Source of the DNA: a bacterium
Lineage (GTDB): Bacteria; Bdellovibrionota_B; Oligoflexia; Silvanigrellales; Silvanigrellaceae
Length of the DNA: 64,000 nt
Assembly (NCBI GenBank): GCA_009918675.1
Contig: RGDM01000002.1
Coordinates: 1-64,000 of the forward strand
Direction: 5' to 3'
The notes beneath the pieces were generated by a model that worked only from the letters and a program-made list of their open reading frames with translations, did not search any database and was not told where the DNA came from. Shown here one piece after another: positions 47,801 through 56,519 of the stretch (position 1 is its first letter; the number at the start of each line of letters is the position of its first letter). The translations under genes were made by a program, and so were the position numbers.

Positions 47801-49003
47801 GTCGACTGCATTGGTTGGAGCCGTCAGGCCAGCCATCAGTTCCGTAAACGGCATGTTCTTGATCCTGGCGGAATTGCTAAATGGTATCCGTCCATGCAGA
47901 TAGTATTCTCCACGCGACTCGATCACTGCCCCGCGTGGCGTTTGAATTTGCGCATTCCGGTATTGAATAAGCTGACGCGAGAATTGAACATCAGCTGTTC
48001 CTGAGTAGATGTCATAGCCAGACAAAGTCAAATTTTTCCAATCAACTTTTCCACTGATCGACGGTTCAATTGAAAGCAGATCCTCACCCTTGCTGGATGC
48101 TTCCGATTTGAGCGGTCGAACCATCAATTTCGCATTGAGCTGGCCACTTCCACTCATTCGGCCGAGAGCGAACCAGGGCGTGGCTTGAGTAATTCCTTCG
48201 ATGTTCAGATTGTATTGAGCAATCGAATAATTTCTCGCTAATTCGATATCTCCGGATGCACTCCAAGCCCCATATAATCCTTGCACTTCGAGTTTCTCGA
48301 CACGCAGAAGTCGGTCTGCATTAATCACCAGAGTTAATAGTGCATGATCTATTGGAAAAAGAGTTGCACAAGGCTCAGTTGTATTTGCACAAAATGATGA
48401 CTTATCAAGCTCAATCAGACCTGTGATTTGCTCGTTACTTTTTTCTCCGTCGAATTTTGCAAATAGACTTTTGACTTTGATATCGAGTCTCGGCCCCGAG
48501 CCTACTGACCGTACAAGTTGACCGTCGGCAAATTCGATCTGCCGACCAACCATCAACCTGATTGATTTCAGGATTTCTCGGAAGTCTGCACTCTTTTCTG
48601 TGGACTCACTTTTTTCCCTACTAAAAAAATCGACTATTGAAAGGTCAACCATCCACTTCCCGACTTCAATATATTTTATCGCAGGGTGCCACGAACCTGA
48701 GAGAGTTAATGGATCAAAGCCAATCGTCAGTTGGTCGACGCGTGCAAGCGAGTTATTCGGTCGAGCAACTTTGTGAATATCAAGCTCGCGGAAATTTAAT
48801 TTTGTTTCGAGAAAGTTTACGTAAATTGGCCCTATGGCAATTTCAAGGCCACGGTCCTGAAACACTCTCTGGTTCAATTCTTTGCGAAACCATTCGTGAA
48901 CAAATGTATTATTTAATATGACATAGGCGATAGTATTTGAGGCAATAACCAGCGTAACAAAGAGGAAAATCAATCGTCGCAAAAGTCTCCAGATCATAGC
49001 CAT
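44849..49003 (-). CDS. tamB: TamB-like translocation/assembly module protein
   Basis: 1384 residues. One N-terminal anchor helix (residues 6-30) is followed by a long AsmA-like beta-rich body of repeats and a C-terminal DUF490/TamB domain (~residues 1050-1384) that ends in GGFRFQFGGK. The terminal domain contains RFEVTRADAIFDNLVRIEPR and LNIWSDPSVGPDG, typical for this family. TamB spans the periplasm as a hydrophobic groove between the inner membrane and TamA. The gene overlaps tamA by 4 bases; the preceding stop leaves only 2 bases before its ATG. Confidence 0.88.
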   Translation of the reverse strand: MAMIWRLLRRLIFLFVTLVIASNTIAYVILNNTFVHEWFRKELNQRVFQDRGLEIAIGPIYVNFLETKLNFRELDIHKVARPNNSLARVDQLTIGFDPLTLSGSWHPAIKYIEVGKWMVDLSIVDFFSREKSESTEKSADFREILKSIRLMVGRQIEFADGQLVRSVGSGPRLDIKVKSLFAKFDGEKSNEQITGLIELDKSSFCANTTEPCATLFPIDHALLTLVINADRLLRVEKLEVQGLYGAWSASGDIELARNYSIAQYNLNIEGITQATPWFALGRMSGSGQLNAKLMVRPLKSEASSKGEDLLSIEPSISGKVDWKNLTLSGYDIYSGTADVQFSRQLIQYRNAQIQTPRGAVIESRGEYYLHGRIPFSNSARIKNMPFTELMAGLTAPTNAVDFQMTTNELNVYGELNSGTVNGYTLVVAGPVRVTQFVVPEFEPNKRKLPSCDVQLRLESNGKRMTFEGTSARCDPRTENGQEPRMQLSLQKGKIDYQRDSTEFKFTTTNAAAELISYFVDEPIQGALALRGEISSSAKQPLLFKAAAQVSDGSVHGLRFSRVSGEVELDTLGFRARGVEAWLDDEAQSANLKANGVKIDFNSHRIEIDGMFDGRVSHILSAFGGKYVEMAKEIRGHLQVPRLRVVGNMRDLRKASVDLNLKLTDFSSPNISAREIKAGLVCQQGWCSGSRLFAEDLVLGKGHLLFNNNKKKTGKNLEILQSKAIVEIESISEKSLSLRADIQSVPFAFVGESKDVLAGAFDLRGSAQGGWKDWELSATGRLDGLSLRSNPLGSVVLTASSHGGGPLNVFFSGLFDQVQGRVVFDHRLEESTTLFASLRAFELFKYIPAFNSGQIRATGDVSADVSLEGPGLRRIASTGSAVASEFSGQGQVSKLLFQSGKEMFSLRETVGISLVEGELKFSPVILKSAAGEIISSGSYSFEENKLSARVEGQVDANVLTRFGEIINQASGKIALRGQIQSADTGFSLRGEARVENVTVGGKYLSPPITALNGRVLFQDSRIEIPNLTGAKGTGQIDVVGTIDLTSGDESQPQDPSVAIRANLRSAQFRWPQDIFETVETSLDGQVELVGTKRPYALSGDVRIVKGRAYRDATCQEMLRPSASSSESSISNPAKPFAQLSIGLEADNSFTLQTSCIRGRVSSALKITGSDTEPVVAGQIRLDNGVLNLLKTRFEVTRADAIFDNLVRIEPRLDAQMVAKVDKYSVFVGAEGPLSRPRLNIWSDPSVGPDGNPLSRPTLIRMISTGRGPGETTQTAVTQAIANGVVGLFDDPLSQAVSKITRGFVDRFELQPILEGGQSSWRARVSRDLGEKFNLGLDFEPNSQSLTGTIFINESVNVIGGFDRRSSQIGTYSELSGGFRFQFGGK

Positions 49004-49005
49004 TT

Positions 49006-49737
49006 TTACGCATCCCCTTTTTTCGAAAGCGAATGCACAAAAAGCCGATCGTAGAGTTCCTGAGCTCCAGAACCGTCATCTTTTTCTTTAATCATTTTTT
49101 GCAACAGACTCTTTGCAAGCGGTAGTTCAGCTTCGCTCAAAAGTGAAAGGCTATTGAGGAGACTTACAAATGCAACCAAACCAGCGTTTGTCTTGCTAAA
49201 GCCATCGCTGTATCGTTCCCACTCAAGTTGAAATCCACAGCGGGTGAGAAATTCACTCACCCGACTCTGCTCCGCTTTGATTGTTGGCGAAGGCACCTCT
49301 CTTGTCGGCGGAACAACTGTTTTCATCGAATCAACGACCCGCTCAATGGTCTTATCGCTGCGCATCAGGGCATCGGACTTTGCGAATCCAGCTGGCGGCA
49401 CTGTCGTTGCTGTGGTTTGAGTCAAAGTAGCCAGCAATTCAACAACACGCTGCTCGGAAGCCCAGCGGCCACGGCGCTTAAAAATCTCACGCGCAAAAAT
49501 TAGAGCGATTTCGTTTCTCGGCGCGAGCTGTAAAGCCAATTCGAGTAATTTAATTGCAAGGAGCGGTTGTGTTGGCAAAATGATCTGCGCGCAGGTCACC
49601 AAAGCGGTTCCCTGCTCCATTGGATTTTGAATTGTTCTGCAAATGCTGAGCAGTCCGGCGACCACATCGACGCGGCCAGGGTTCTGCTCAAGCCCCGCAA
49701 GAATCTGTTTCCATTGGCGAGTATTCAAAAAAACCAC
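49006..49737 (-). CDS. Helical protein before tamB, unknown function
   Basis: 243 residues with no signal peptide. Residues ~1-105 are helical and TPR-like (PTQPLLAIKLLELALQLAPRNEIALIFAREIF). A disordered Thr/Pro/Glu-rich linker (~110-155) follows, then a small helical end. It is 2 bases before tamB and looks like the first gene of the long minus-strand run. Divergent from accD over a 114-base gap. No family is recognised. Confidence 0.75.
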   Translation of the reverse strand: MVFLNTRQWKQILAGLEQNPGRVDVVAGLLSICRTIQNPMEQGTALVTCAQIILPTQPLLAIKLLELALQLAPRNEIALIFAREIFKRRGRWASEQRVVELLATLTQTTATTVPPAGFAKSDALMRSDKTIERVVDSMKTVVPPTREVPSPTIKAEQSRVSEFLTRCGFQLEWERYSDGFSKTNAGLVAFVSLLNSLSLLSEAELPLAKSLLQKMIKEKDDGSGAQELYDRLFVHSLSKKGDA

Positions 49738-49791
49738 CCCCGGAGTGATTTTACCACTAGCCCCCGGAACAGAGCTGCCCAGCGCAAAATT

Positions 49792-49820
49792 TTGACCTCA
49801 TGCTGTGGGTTTGTTAAGGG
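49792..49820 (+). promoter_or_regulatory. Candidate promoter of accD-folC-lptD
   Basis: TTGACC (49792-49797) and a weak TAAGGG (49815-49820) are 17 bases apart, about 30 bases before the accD ATG. The -35 is the same hexamer as before ffs. The -10 is poor, so confidence is low. Confidence 0.35.
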
Positions 49821-49851
49821 TCGCTGGAATTTCACGTTTAAGGAGAGCGTC

Positions 49852-50718
49852 ATGGGATGGCTGTCGCGAGAACCCACCCGGCTGCAGGATGCATCGGAAA
49901 AGAAATCGATTCCAAGTGGCATTTGGGAAAAATGCGCTGCATGCAACGAAATTGTTCTCACAACAGACTTCGAAGAAAATCATCGGGTCTGCCCAAGCTG
50001 TGGTTTCCATGCTCGTTTGCCCGGAGAAGAACGCGTCGAGCTTTTAATTGATCGTGAAACCTTCTACGAATGGGACCACGATCTCTCCAGCAAAGACCCA
50101 CTCGAGTTTAACGATGGACGCTCTTACCTTGAGCGTTTGAAAACGCTCTGGAAAAGGACAAAACGCTACGATGCCATCATCACCGGAGCCGGACTGCTGG
50201 AAGGGCGCGCCGTTGCACTGGGCGTTCTCGACTTCACCTGGATGGGCGGCAGCATGGGGACCGTGGTTGGTGAGCGCATTCGTCGCCTGTTCGCTCGTGC
50301 TCGCAGTCATCGTATGCCGGTCATTATGGTGAGCTCGAGTGGCGGCGCACGCATGCACGAAGGTTTGCTCTCGCTGATGCAAATGGCTAAAACATGCGCT
50401 GCAGTGGCCCAACATCGTGATGTTGGTTTGCCATTCATTTCGGTCTTGTGCGATCCAACCACAGGCGGCGTAGCAGCAAGCTATGCGATGCTTGGAGACA
50501 TAAATCTGGCAGAGCCTAAAGCAACAATCGGCTTCGCTGGTCGCCGCGTCATTGAGACAACCATTCGACAAAAATTGCCCGACGACTTTCAAACGGCAGA
50601 GTTTCTTCTCAATCACGGAATGGTTGACCGCATTGTAAAGCGCTCGGAGATGAAAGATGAGATCAATCGACTTTTATCAATTCTCTGCGCGCAAGAGGAT
50701 CTCACAAAATCGACATGA
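49852..50718 (+). CDS. accD: Acetyl-CoA carboxylase carboxyltransferase subunit beta
   Basis: 288 residues. It carries the AccD Cys4 zinc ribbon at ~27-49 (CAACNE...CPSC), followed by the crotonase-like carboxyltransferase core with FTWMGGSMGTVVGERI, SSSGGARMHEGLLSLMQMAK, DPTTGGVAASYAMLGD and GFAGRRVIE. The product moves CO2 from biotin to acetyl-CoA, the first step of fatty acid synthesis; AccA is not in this window. AAGGAG lies 6 bases before the ATG. The longer open frame upstream has no support. It overlaps folC by 4 bases. Confidence 0.97.
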   Translation: MGWLSREPTRLQDASEKKSIPSGIWEKCAACNEIVLTTDFEENHRVCPSCGFHARLPGEERVELLIDRETFYEWDHDLSSKDPLEFNDGRSYLERLKTLWKRTKRYDAIITGAGLLEGRAVALGVLDFTWMGGSMGTVVGERIRRLFARARSHRMPVIMVSSSGGARMHEGLLSLMQMAKTCAAVAQHRDVGLPFISVLCDPTTGGVAASYAMLGDINLAEPKATIGFAGRRVIETTIRQKLPDDFQTAEFLLNHGMVDRIVKRSEMKDEINRLLSILCAQEDLTKST

Positions 50719-52001
50719 GCCTGTCTCAACCCGATTTTAATTCATTCGAAGCGACCATAGCGAGTCTGTTTTCAAGAGTCAGAGGGCATATCGAACCCGG
50801 CGCACATCGTCTCCAACAGCTCTTGGACCCTGCAAAGCTCAATCATCTACAAACCATACCAACTGTGCTTGTCAGCGGCACAAATGGCAAAGGAACCACT
50901 TGTGCTTTGCTTGAAAAAGCATTCCGCAACACAGGTTATCGCACCGCCCTCTACACTTCGCCGCATTTGATTTGCCCAACAGAAAGAATTCGCATTGATG
51001 GCAAGCCCATCAGCAGAGATTTATTTCTCGCTGCGGCCCGCCAAGCCTTTGAATCTGCAAGGGTGAAACTTCCCGATGCAACTTTTTTTGAGCTGATGAC
51101 GGCACTCGCATTTGAAATCATCTGTACTCATGGGGTCGAAATGCTTGTCTGCGAGGTTGGGCTCGGCGGGCGTTTAGATTCCACCAATGTCCTGGCTCCG
51201 CTTGTTTCTATCTTGACGAGTGTCAGTCTCGATCACACCGAATGGCTTGGCGAAACTCAAGAGCTTATAGCCTTTGAGAAGAGCTTTATATCAAGAAGAA
51301 ATAGACCATTTATTGTTGGTCAAATCGAACCAGAAGCGCAACGTGGTGTCATGAGGGCAACACAAATTACCGGCGCGCGAGTCTGTTTTCTCAAGAGAGA
51401 TTTTTCCTCTGAAAACCTCACTGCACATGCGGATATAGCTTTTGAAATATGCTCAATAGCGCTCACTGAATTCAACAATTTGAAAAAAGGTCCTCTCGTC
51501 TCACAAGAGGCTCTAAAGCAGGCGCAAAAGAACTTTCGCTGGCCAGGACGCATGGATCACCGGATTGTCGATTCAACCCGCGTCATTCTCGATGCTGCAC
51601 ACAACGCGCATGGTGTCGAGTATTTTCTGCAAAAATGTGAATTGCCAGAAAACAGCGCGCAAATGCCCCGACCTTGGATTTTAGTTTACGCAAGTTTGGC
51701 CGACAAAGACTGGCAAAAATGCCTCAGCAAGCTTGCTCCCGTAGCAAACGCAATTCACCTAACGCAAACCCAAAGTTCGCGTGCAGTTCCAGTCAAGGAC
51801 TTGTTACAATATACTCTCACGGTACCAGAGGCACCTGCCGCTCGCAGTCATGCGTGTTCAAGCGAGGCACTGAAGAACGCTTTGCAAGACGCTAAAGAGC
51901 GAAGTGGAACAGTCTTGGTCTTGGGATCAATTACACTGGTTGGCGAAGCTATGGAATCCTTTTCGCTGCCCGTGTTTACTGAGGATGAGTTGGAATTCTG
52001 A
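50715..52001 (+). CDS. folC: Bifunctional folylpolyglutamate/dihydrofolate synthase
   Basis: 428 residues, a Mur-ligase-like enzyme adding glutamate to folates. The ATP-binding P-loop VSGTNGKGTTCALLEKA is at residues ~52-68. Other motifs: YTSPHLICPTERIRIDG, CEVGLGGRLDSTNVL, SLDHTEWLG, and ILDAAHNAHGVEYF in the C-terminal domain. ATG overlaps accD (ATGA), and its stop overlaps lptD (TGATG). Whether it has dihydrofolate synthase as well as polyglutamylation activity cannot be seen. Confidence 0.95.
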   Translation: MSLSQPDFNSFEATIASLFSRVRGHIEPGAHRLQQLLDPAKLNHLQTIPTVLVSGTNGKGTTCALLEKAFRNTGYRTALYTSPHLICPTERIRIDGKPISRDLFLAAARQAFESARVKLPDATFFELMTALAFEIICTHGVEMLVCEVGLGGRLDSTNVLAPLVSILTSVSLDHTEWLGETQELIAFEKSFISRRNRPFIVGQIEPEAQRGVMRATQITGARVCFLKRDFSSENLTAHADIAFEICSIALTEFNNLKKGPLVSQEALKQAQKNFRWPGRMDHRIVDSTRVILDAAHNAHGVEYFLQKCELPENSAQMPRPWILVYASLADKDWQKCLSKLAPVANAIHLTQTQSSRAVPVKDLLQYTLTVPEAPAARSHACSSEALKNALQDAKERSGTVLVLGSITLVGEAMESFSLPVFTEDELEF

Positions 52002-54985
52002 TGCCGAACTTGCGCCATACTCATTGCAAAAAGACCAAATTGCGGGTTGGCGCTTTGCTGGCATTGGCTCCATTCGTTTCAACTGCCGAAGTCAAAGCTC
52101 AAAGTTTTTCTGCGAGCCAGTCAACGGTTTACTATGACGCAGACGAAATTAATTTAGACAAAGAAACAGGCAATCTAAAAGCGAAAGGTCATGCATTTTT
52201 CCTTCTTGGAAATGTCTTCGTGAGTGCGGATCACGTCGAGTACAATCAAAAGCAAAAAATCATGATTGCCGAGGGTGGGGTGCGTATTGTCCGCAGCCGT
52301 GAGCGAATTACGGCTTCTCGCATTTTACTCAATGAACAGTCGAACGAAGCACGCATGGACGATGTTGAGATTTACGCCGATCCTAAAGACACCGACGCTC
52401 AAATCAATGAAGAAGTCCTCGGCTTCTCGAGAGCTGAGCTCGCCTTTGAGTTGGCGCGTCAAGAGCGCAGCAAAGAAATTAAGCAAGAATTACAGGAGAT
52501 CAGAACAAATTACGCAAATCTCCTGAAGACCCAAGGGACGAAATCTAAAGCTGAAACAGAGCGAATATTTGGGCGCTATGCGCAATTGCTCGAACGTCTA
52601 GTTAGAACTCAATATCAGCCCAGCGATGTCCTGCGCGATCTGCCTGAGGAAGCTCGCAAGCGCATCGAGAATCGCCGCGAGGCTGTCAGAACATTCGCAA
52701 CCCGTGATCCAGGGTTGGCAAAAAAACTCGCTGGCCTTCAGAAAGTTCCCGGCTATCTGAGTATGCGGGCGCGGAGAGTTTTTCAAAATTCAAATCAGAA
52801 TCTTGATGTTGAGTCGGCGTCCATCACAACATGTCGTTGCCAAGCAGATGAAAATCCGGTTTGGGGACTCAGTGCATCGCGCGCTCTCGTTGAACCAAAC
52901 GAATATATCACCCTCTACGGAAGTACACTTGAAGTTGGGCATTTTCCTTTTCTGTATAGCCCTTGGTTCAAGATGCCCATCAAGACGAAGCGACAAAGTG
53001 GTTTCTTATTGCCTTCGTTTTACCTCAGTCGCGCTGGCGATGCGGCAACGTTCCCATATTACGTAACACTCGGTGAATCTGCTGATGCAACTGCCACGTT
53101 CACTTACTTCAGCAAACGCGGACCCCGTGGAGAAATGGAGCTCAGAACAGCACTTTCTGAAGAAAGTCATGCCAACTTCCACGGCGAAATTCTCGATCAA
53201 AAAGCAACTGAAAATATCACGGCTTCAACCAGGTGGGCATGGAATGCGGATTCAAACCTGCCTCTTGATCCAAGAACCTCATTCAAATTCGATTTGGAAC
53301 AAGCGAGCGACCAACGATATTTTTCGGACCTGACCAAAGAACCCGGCACGACTCAGGATCTCTTTACACCGCAACTCATCATCAAGCGTTATCTGTGGCA
53401 AGAGGTAGGACTTGAACACTTGGGTGAGCATCTCGCAATTTCAGCGCGCCTACAAAAGCCACAAGATGTTTTTGAAGAGAATTCCAACCATACGCCGGCA
53501 CGCCTGCCAAGACTTGATTTAACTCTTTTTCCTCGCAACATTGGCGAGAGTGGAGTTTCATATGAGGCAAATGGTCTTTTTGAAAACATCGCGGAAAAAG
53601 AAAATCCTGACGGCTCAAAAACACGTGGACCTCTTGATGGAACTCGGTCGTCTGGTCGCCTTCGAGTCAATTATCCTGTTGCTCCTAACAGAATCTTTAA
53701 CATGCGCATTGGCAACGAGTTTGGCCACATCAACTATGAAACGTTTGCCAATCGTGGCAACCTCAATTTTGCTCAATTGGACATCTCGGCCGATCTTCCT
53801 TTTGTTGGCGAATTTGCTTTAAGCTCCTCGCCATCTGCCGAGCGAAGCCTCAAACATGGGATAACTCCCTTCGCGTCTCTACGTTGGGTTCCATTAGTAG
53901 AAAAAACTGCACAATATCCCGATATATATTCAACCTATTATGCCGCCGACAATATTGCGCGAAGCCAAATTATTGAATTTGGAATTCAGACAGACCTCAA
54001 TTTTGTCAAAGATGAATTCCAGCCCGTAGAACGTACAGACACACAAATTGGCGCAGCTGGCCAACAGCTTCAACCTCCTGGGCGTGAAAATATCGTCCTT
54101 GCCCTAACAAACTATCAGCCCACCGCGGGCGGACCAGACACGGGTCAGTTTCTTTATTCTCTCACAAGGCAAGGCTCACGATCTGAGATGATTTTCAAAA
54201 AATGGGCAAGGCAGGAACTCAGCGAATATCTTAGCGAGCTAAAGAAACAAGAGTTGACCGGAGAAACTTTCTTTATCAATTCAAAGCCGAAATCTTGGCG
54301 CCGAACCAACGTTATTGCCGCTCATCCTGCGGGTTTTTCACTGCGTAGCAGCTACAATTTTGAAGCGGTTAGAACTGCCGCCGAACAAAATCGAAATCTG
54401 CAGCCAGGCCAAACACCAATCAGTCCAGATCCATGGGGTGACATCGCAGGGACACTGACACTCTCAAGCCACCCCTGGGTTCCTCTTTCAGGGTCAATGA
54501 CTCGAGTCTGGCGACCCGCGTGGAGACTTTTCAAGGATCAATCCGCTTCATTGGATTACGCAAGCAGTTTTGGATTTTACGTCAATCTTGTCCGCTCAGT
54601 CTCCCTCTCAGAGTCGGTCGATTCAGTTGGAAATAAATCTTATCCAGAAGAACAATTATGGGGAATAGACACCAGTTATCTGCCTAAACCTTGGCTAAAA
54701 TTCCAAATACAATATCGTCGGAATCTGAAACCACAACCAGCAATTTCGCGGGAATTGGAATACAGCTCTCTGCAGAAAATAACCTTTTTAGGCGTACAAG
54801 ATTGCGTCGATATTACCCTGCAAAGATTCAAAGATAGGGAAATCGCTGAAAGGCTCGCGACTTGGACAATAGGACTCAATTTGACCTTTTTAGGACAGCA
54901 GCGTCAAATCGAATCATTGGGCAAAGTGGTTGATAGGGCAATCAAGAGCCAGCTCAACAAAGGCCAGAACCTCAACCTTCAATAA
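52001..54985 (+). CDS. lptD: LPS-assembly protein LptD
   Basis: 994 residues; the outer-membrane barrel that inserts LPS with LptE. A short signal peptide ends near STAEVKAQ. The N-terminal jellyroll (residues ~40-150) matches OstA (GNLKAKGHAFFLLGNVFVSA). A helical insertion occupies ~150-260 (SKEIKQELQEIRTNYANLLK). The barrel part begins near residue 270 with NPVWGLSASRALVEP, LYGSTLEVGHFPFLYSPWF and RQSGFLLPSFYLSR. Cysteines CRC near residue 275 and DC near 935 could form the inter-domain disulfide needed for function, as in E. coli. Its 3' end overlaps the convergent murA-like gene by 14 bases. Confidence 0.93.
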   Translation: MPNLRHTHCKKTKLRVGALLALAPFVSTAEVKAQSFSASQSTVYYDADEINLDKETGNLKAKGHAFFLLGNVFVSADHVEYNQKQKIMIAEGGVRIVRSRERITASRILLNEQSNEARMDDVEIYADPKDTDAQINEEVLGFSRAELAFELARQERSKEIKQELQEIRTNYANLLKTQGTKSKAETERIFGRYAQLLERLVRTQYQPSDVLRDLPEEARKRIENRREAVRTFATRDPGLAKKLAGLQKVPGYLSMRARRVFQNSNQNLDVESASITTCRCQADENPVWGLSASRALVEPNEYITLYGSTLEVGHFPFLYSPWFKMPIKTKRQSGFLLPSFYLSRAGDAATFPYYVTLGESADATATFTYFSKRGPRGEMELRTALSEESHANFHGEILDQKATENITASTRWAWNADSNLPLDPRTSFKFDLEQASDQRYFSDLTKEPGTTQDLFTPQLIIKRYLWQEVGLEHLGEHLAISARLQKPQDVFEENSNHTPARLPRLDLTLFPRNIGESGVSYEANGLFENIAEKENPDGSKTRGPLDGTRSSGRLRVNYPVAPNRIFNMRIGNEFGHINYETFANRGNLNFAQLDISADLPFVGEFALSSSPSAERSLKHGITPFASLRWVPLVEKTAQYPDIYSTYYAADNIARSQIIEFGIQTDLNFVKDEFQPVERTDTQIGAAGQQLQPPGRENIVLALTNYQPTAGGPDTGQFLYSLTRQGSRSEMIFKKWARQELSEYLSELKKQELTGETFFINSKPKSWRRTNVIAAHPAGFSLRSSYNFEAVRTAAEQNRNLQPGQTPISPDPWGDIAGTLTLSSHPWVPLSGSMTRVWRPAWRLFKDQSASLDYASSFGFYVNLVRSVSLSESVDSVGNKSYPEEQLWGIDTSYLPKPWLKFQIQYRRNLKPQPAISRELEYSSLQKITFLGVQDCVDITLQRFKDREIAERLATWTIGLNLTFLGQQRQIESLGKVVDRAIKSQLNKGQNLNLQ

Positions 54986-56312
54986 GATCAACATCGGCTC
55001 CCATCAGACGCAATTTTGGGACCAGATGATCATATTTTCTCTGAAGTTCCTGAATATTTGAAAGTCGAGTCTCTCCGGATGCAACCAATCCTGCAACCAC
55101 TAAACACATCCCTGCGCGGATGTCAGTGGGCAATCGGAATTGTCCACCCCTGAGCGGCGTTGGTCCCTGTATGATTGCAGAGTGAACAAAATTTCGGTTC
55201 TTAAATCTGCAGGGAGCTTCTCCAAGACAGCATGAAAAAAGTGAAATGTTTGCGCCCATTTGATTTAGGAAATTTGTGTAACCCAGACGGTCTTCAAAAA
55301 TAGTTTCATGGAGAACGCTGGTGCCTTCAGCCTGAGTGAAAAGAACCATAAAAGGCTGTTGCCAGTCGGTCATGAAACCTGGATGTACTTCGACCTCAAT
55401 GTGCGATGCTTTCAGCCGGCTCGTTTTTGGAGCTGAAACCATAACTCCTTCAGAGTTCACTTTGAATTCTGCACCCATGCGCTGAATATAGTTTAAGAAG
55501 CTATAAACAGGGTCATGCGGCATTTTTTCAATAAGAACATCACCACCCGTCGCAAGTGCGGCAACCGCAAACGAAACCGCTTGATTGCGATCCGGCATCA
55601 CGCGAAGCTCGCAACCGCGCAGCTGAGAAACACCTTGAATGATGAAGGTTCGATTCGCATTGACAACAATATCTGCGCCCATTTTCTGAAGCATTTTTAC
55701 CAGCTCAAGAATTTCTGGTTCAATTGCTGCATTTTCAATGATTGTTCGACCCCGCGCCCGCACTGCGGTGATGATCAAATTTTCAGTCGTCATCACACTC
55801 GGAAACGGCATCACGATATGCGCACCATGAAGACCTTCATCGCCGACACTCATGTGATAGTAGCCGTTGTCAAAGATCACGTTGACGCCCATATCTTGCA
55901 AACCTTTGATATGGAAATCCACAGGCCGTTTGCCGATTTTGTCGCCACCCAACATGGCAGCCAAAGTAACTTTTTTAAATCGATGCAAAAGTGGACCAGC
56001 AGCTAGAATTGCGATTCGATTTTTTTCACAAAGCTCACGCGAGAGATTGTTTTTATCAATGGTTCGAGCAGTCAATCGAACCGTGCGCTCGTCGAGGTAT
56101 TCAACCTGCCCACCCAGTGCAGAGAATAAGTCTTCAACCATGCGGCGTTCATTGACTTCGGGTGCGCCTTTAATCAGCACAGGCTCATCTGTAAGAAGGG
56201 CTGCCATGATACATTTGGTGACTTGATTCGAACTTCCCGCAATGGCAACACGTCCACCAGAAAGTTTGGTACCGCCCTTAATGCGAATCATCGGTTCTTT
56301 TTGCACGCTCAT
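54972..56312 (-). CDS. MurA-family enolpyruvyl transferase lacking the catalytic lysine
   Basis: 446 residues, clearly full length. It has the two-lobed EPT fold: IKGGTKLSGG at the start, RPVDFHIKGLQ, TDWQQPFMVLFTQAEG (the Asp305 equivalent), FEDR (Arg331) and TDIRAGMCLVVAGLVASGE (Arg397). But the usual GAKNA of MurA is GSSNQ at residues 26-30, so the essential Lys22 is Ser, and the loop GGCTIGARP is GGDKIGKRP, an Asp in place of Cys115. The Asp version is known from fosfomycin-resistant MurA; a missing Lys22 is not. It may be a divergent paralogue acting on another UDP sugar. Its start may be GTG at 56306, better spaced from GGGGAG. A second murA elsewhere would settle this. Confidence 0.9.
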   Translation of the reverse strand: MSVQKEPMIRIKGGTKLSGGRVAIAGSSNQVTKCIMAALLTDEPVLIKGAPEVNERRMVEDLFSALGGQVEYLDERTVRLTARTIDKNNLSRELCEKNRIAILAAGPLLHRFKKVTLAAMLGGDKIGKRPVDFHIKGLQDMGVNVIFDNGYYHMSVGDEGLHGAHIVMPFPSVMTTENLIITAVRARGRTIIENAAIEPEILELVKMLQKMGADIVVNANRTFIIQGVSQLRGCELRVMPDRNQAVSFAVAALATGGDVLIEKMPHDPVYSFLNYIQRMGAEFKVNSEGVMVSAPKTSRLKASHIEVEVHPGFMTDWQQPFMVLFTQAEGTSVLHETIFEDRLGYTNFLNQMGANISLFSCCLGEAPCRFKNRNFVHSAIIQGPTPLRGGQFRLPTDIRAGMCLVVAGLVASGETRLSNIQELQRKYDHLVPKLRLMGADVDLIEG

Positions 56313-56387
56313 TCTCCCCGCAAAAGCAAGGAAAGCATAGTGCTAACATTGAAGAAATCACAAGTTTTTAATGGGTGGGAAGAAAAA

Positions 56388-56464
56388 TGGTGGGTGCTTA
56401 GGGACTCGAACCCCAGACCCTCGCCTTGTAAGGGCGACGCTCTAACCAACTGAGCTAAGCACCC
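56388..56464 (-). tRNA. tRNA-Val (TAC anticodon)
   Basis: 77 bases; acceptor GGGTGCT pairs with AGCACCC; D arm GCTC...GAGC; anticodon stem TCGCC/GGCGA around CTTACAA with TAC; T arm perfect with TTCGAGT; CCA encoded. It lies between the MurA-like gene and the membrane protein gene, in the same strand as both. Confidence 0.97.
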
Positions 56465-56478
56465 TGGAGCTGGGGTGT

Positions 56479-56508
56479 GAGTTAGCCGCTAACCCCATAT
56501 CGAGTCAA
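56479..56508 (-). promoter_or_regulatory. Candidate promoter for tRNA-Val
   Basis: On the minus strand, TTGACT (56508-56503), an 18-base spacer and TAACTC (56484-56479) lie 14 bases before the tRNA 5' end. The geometry matches the tRNA-Met promoter candidate exactly. Confidence 0.5.
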
Positions 56509-56519
56509 GGCCAATTTGA

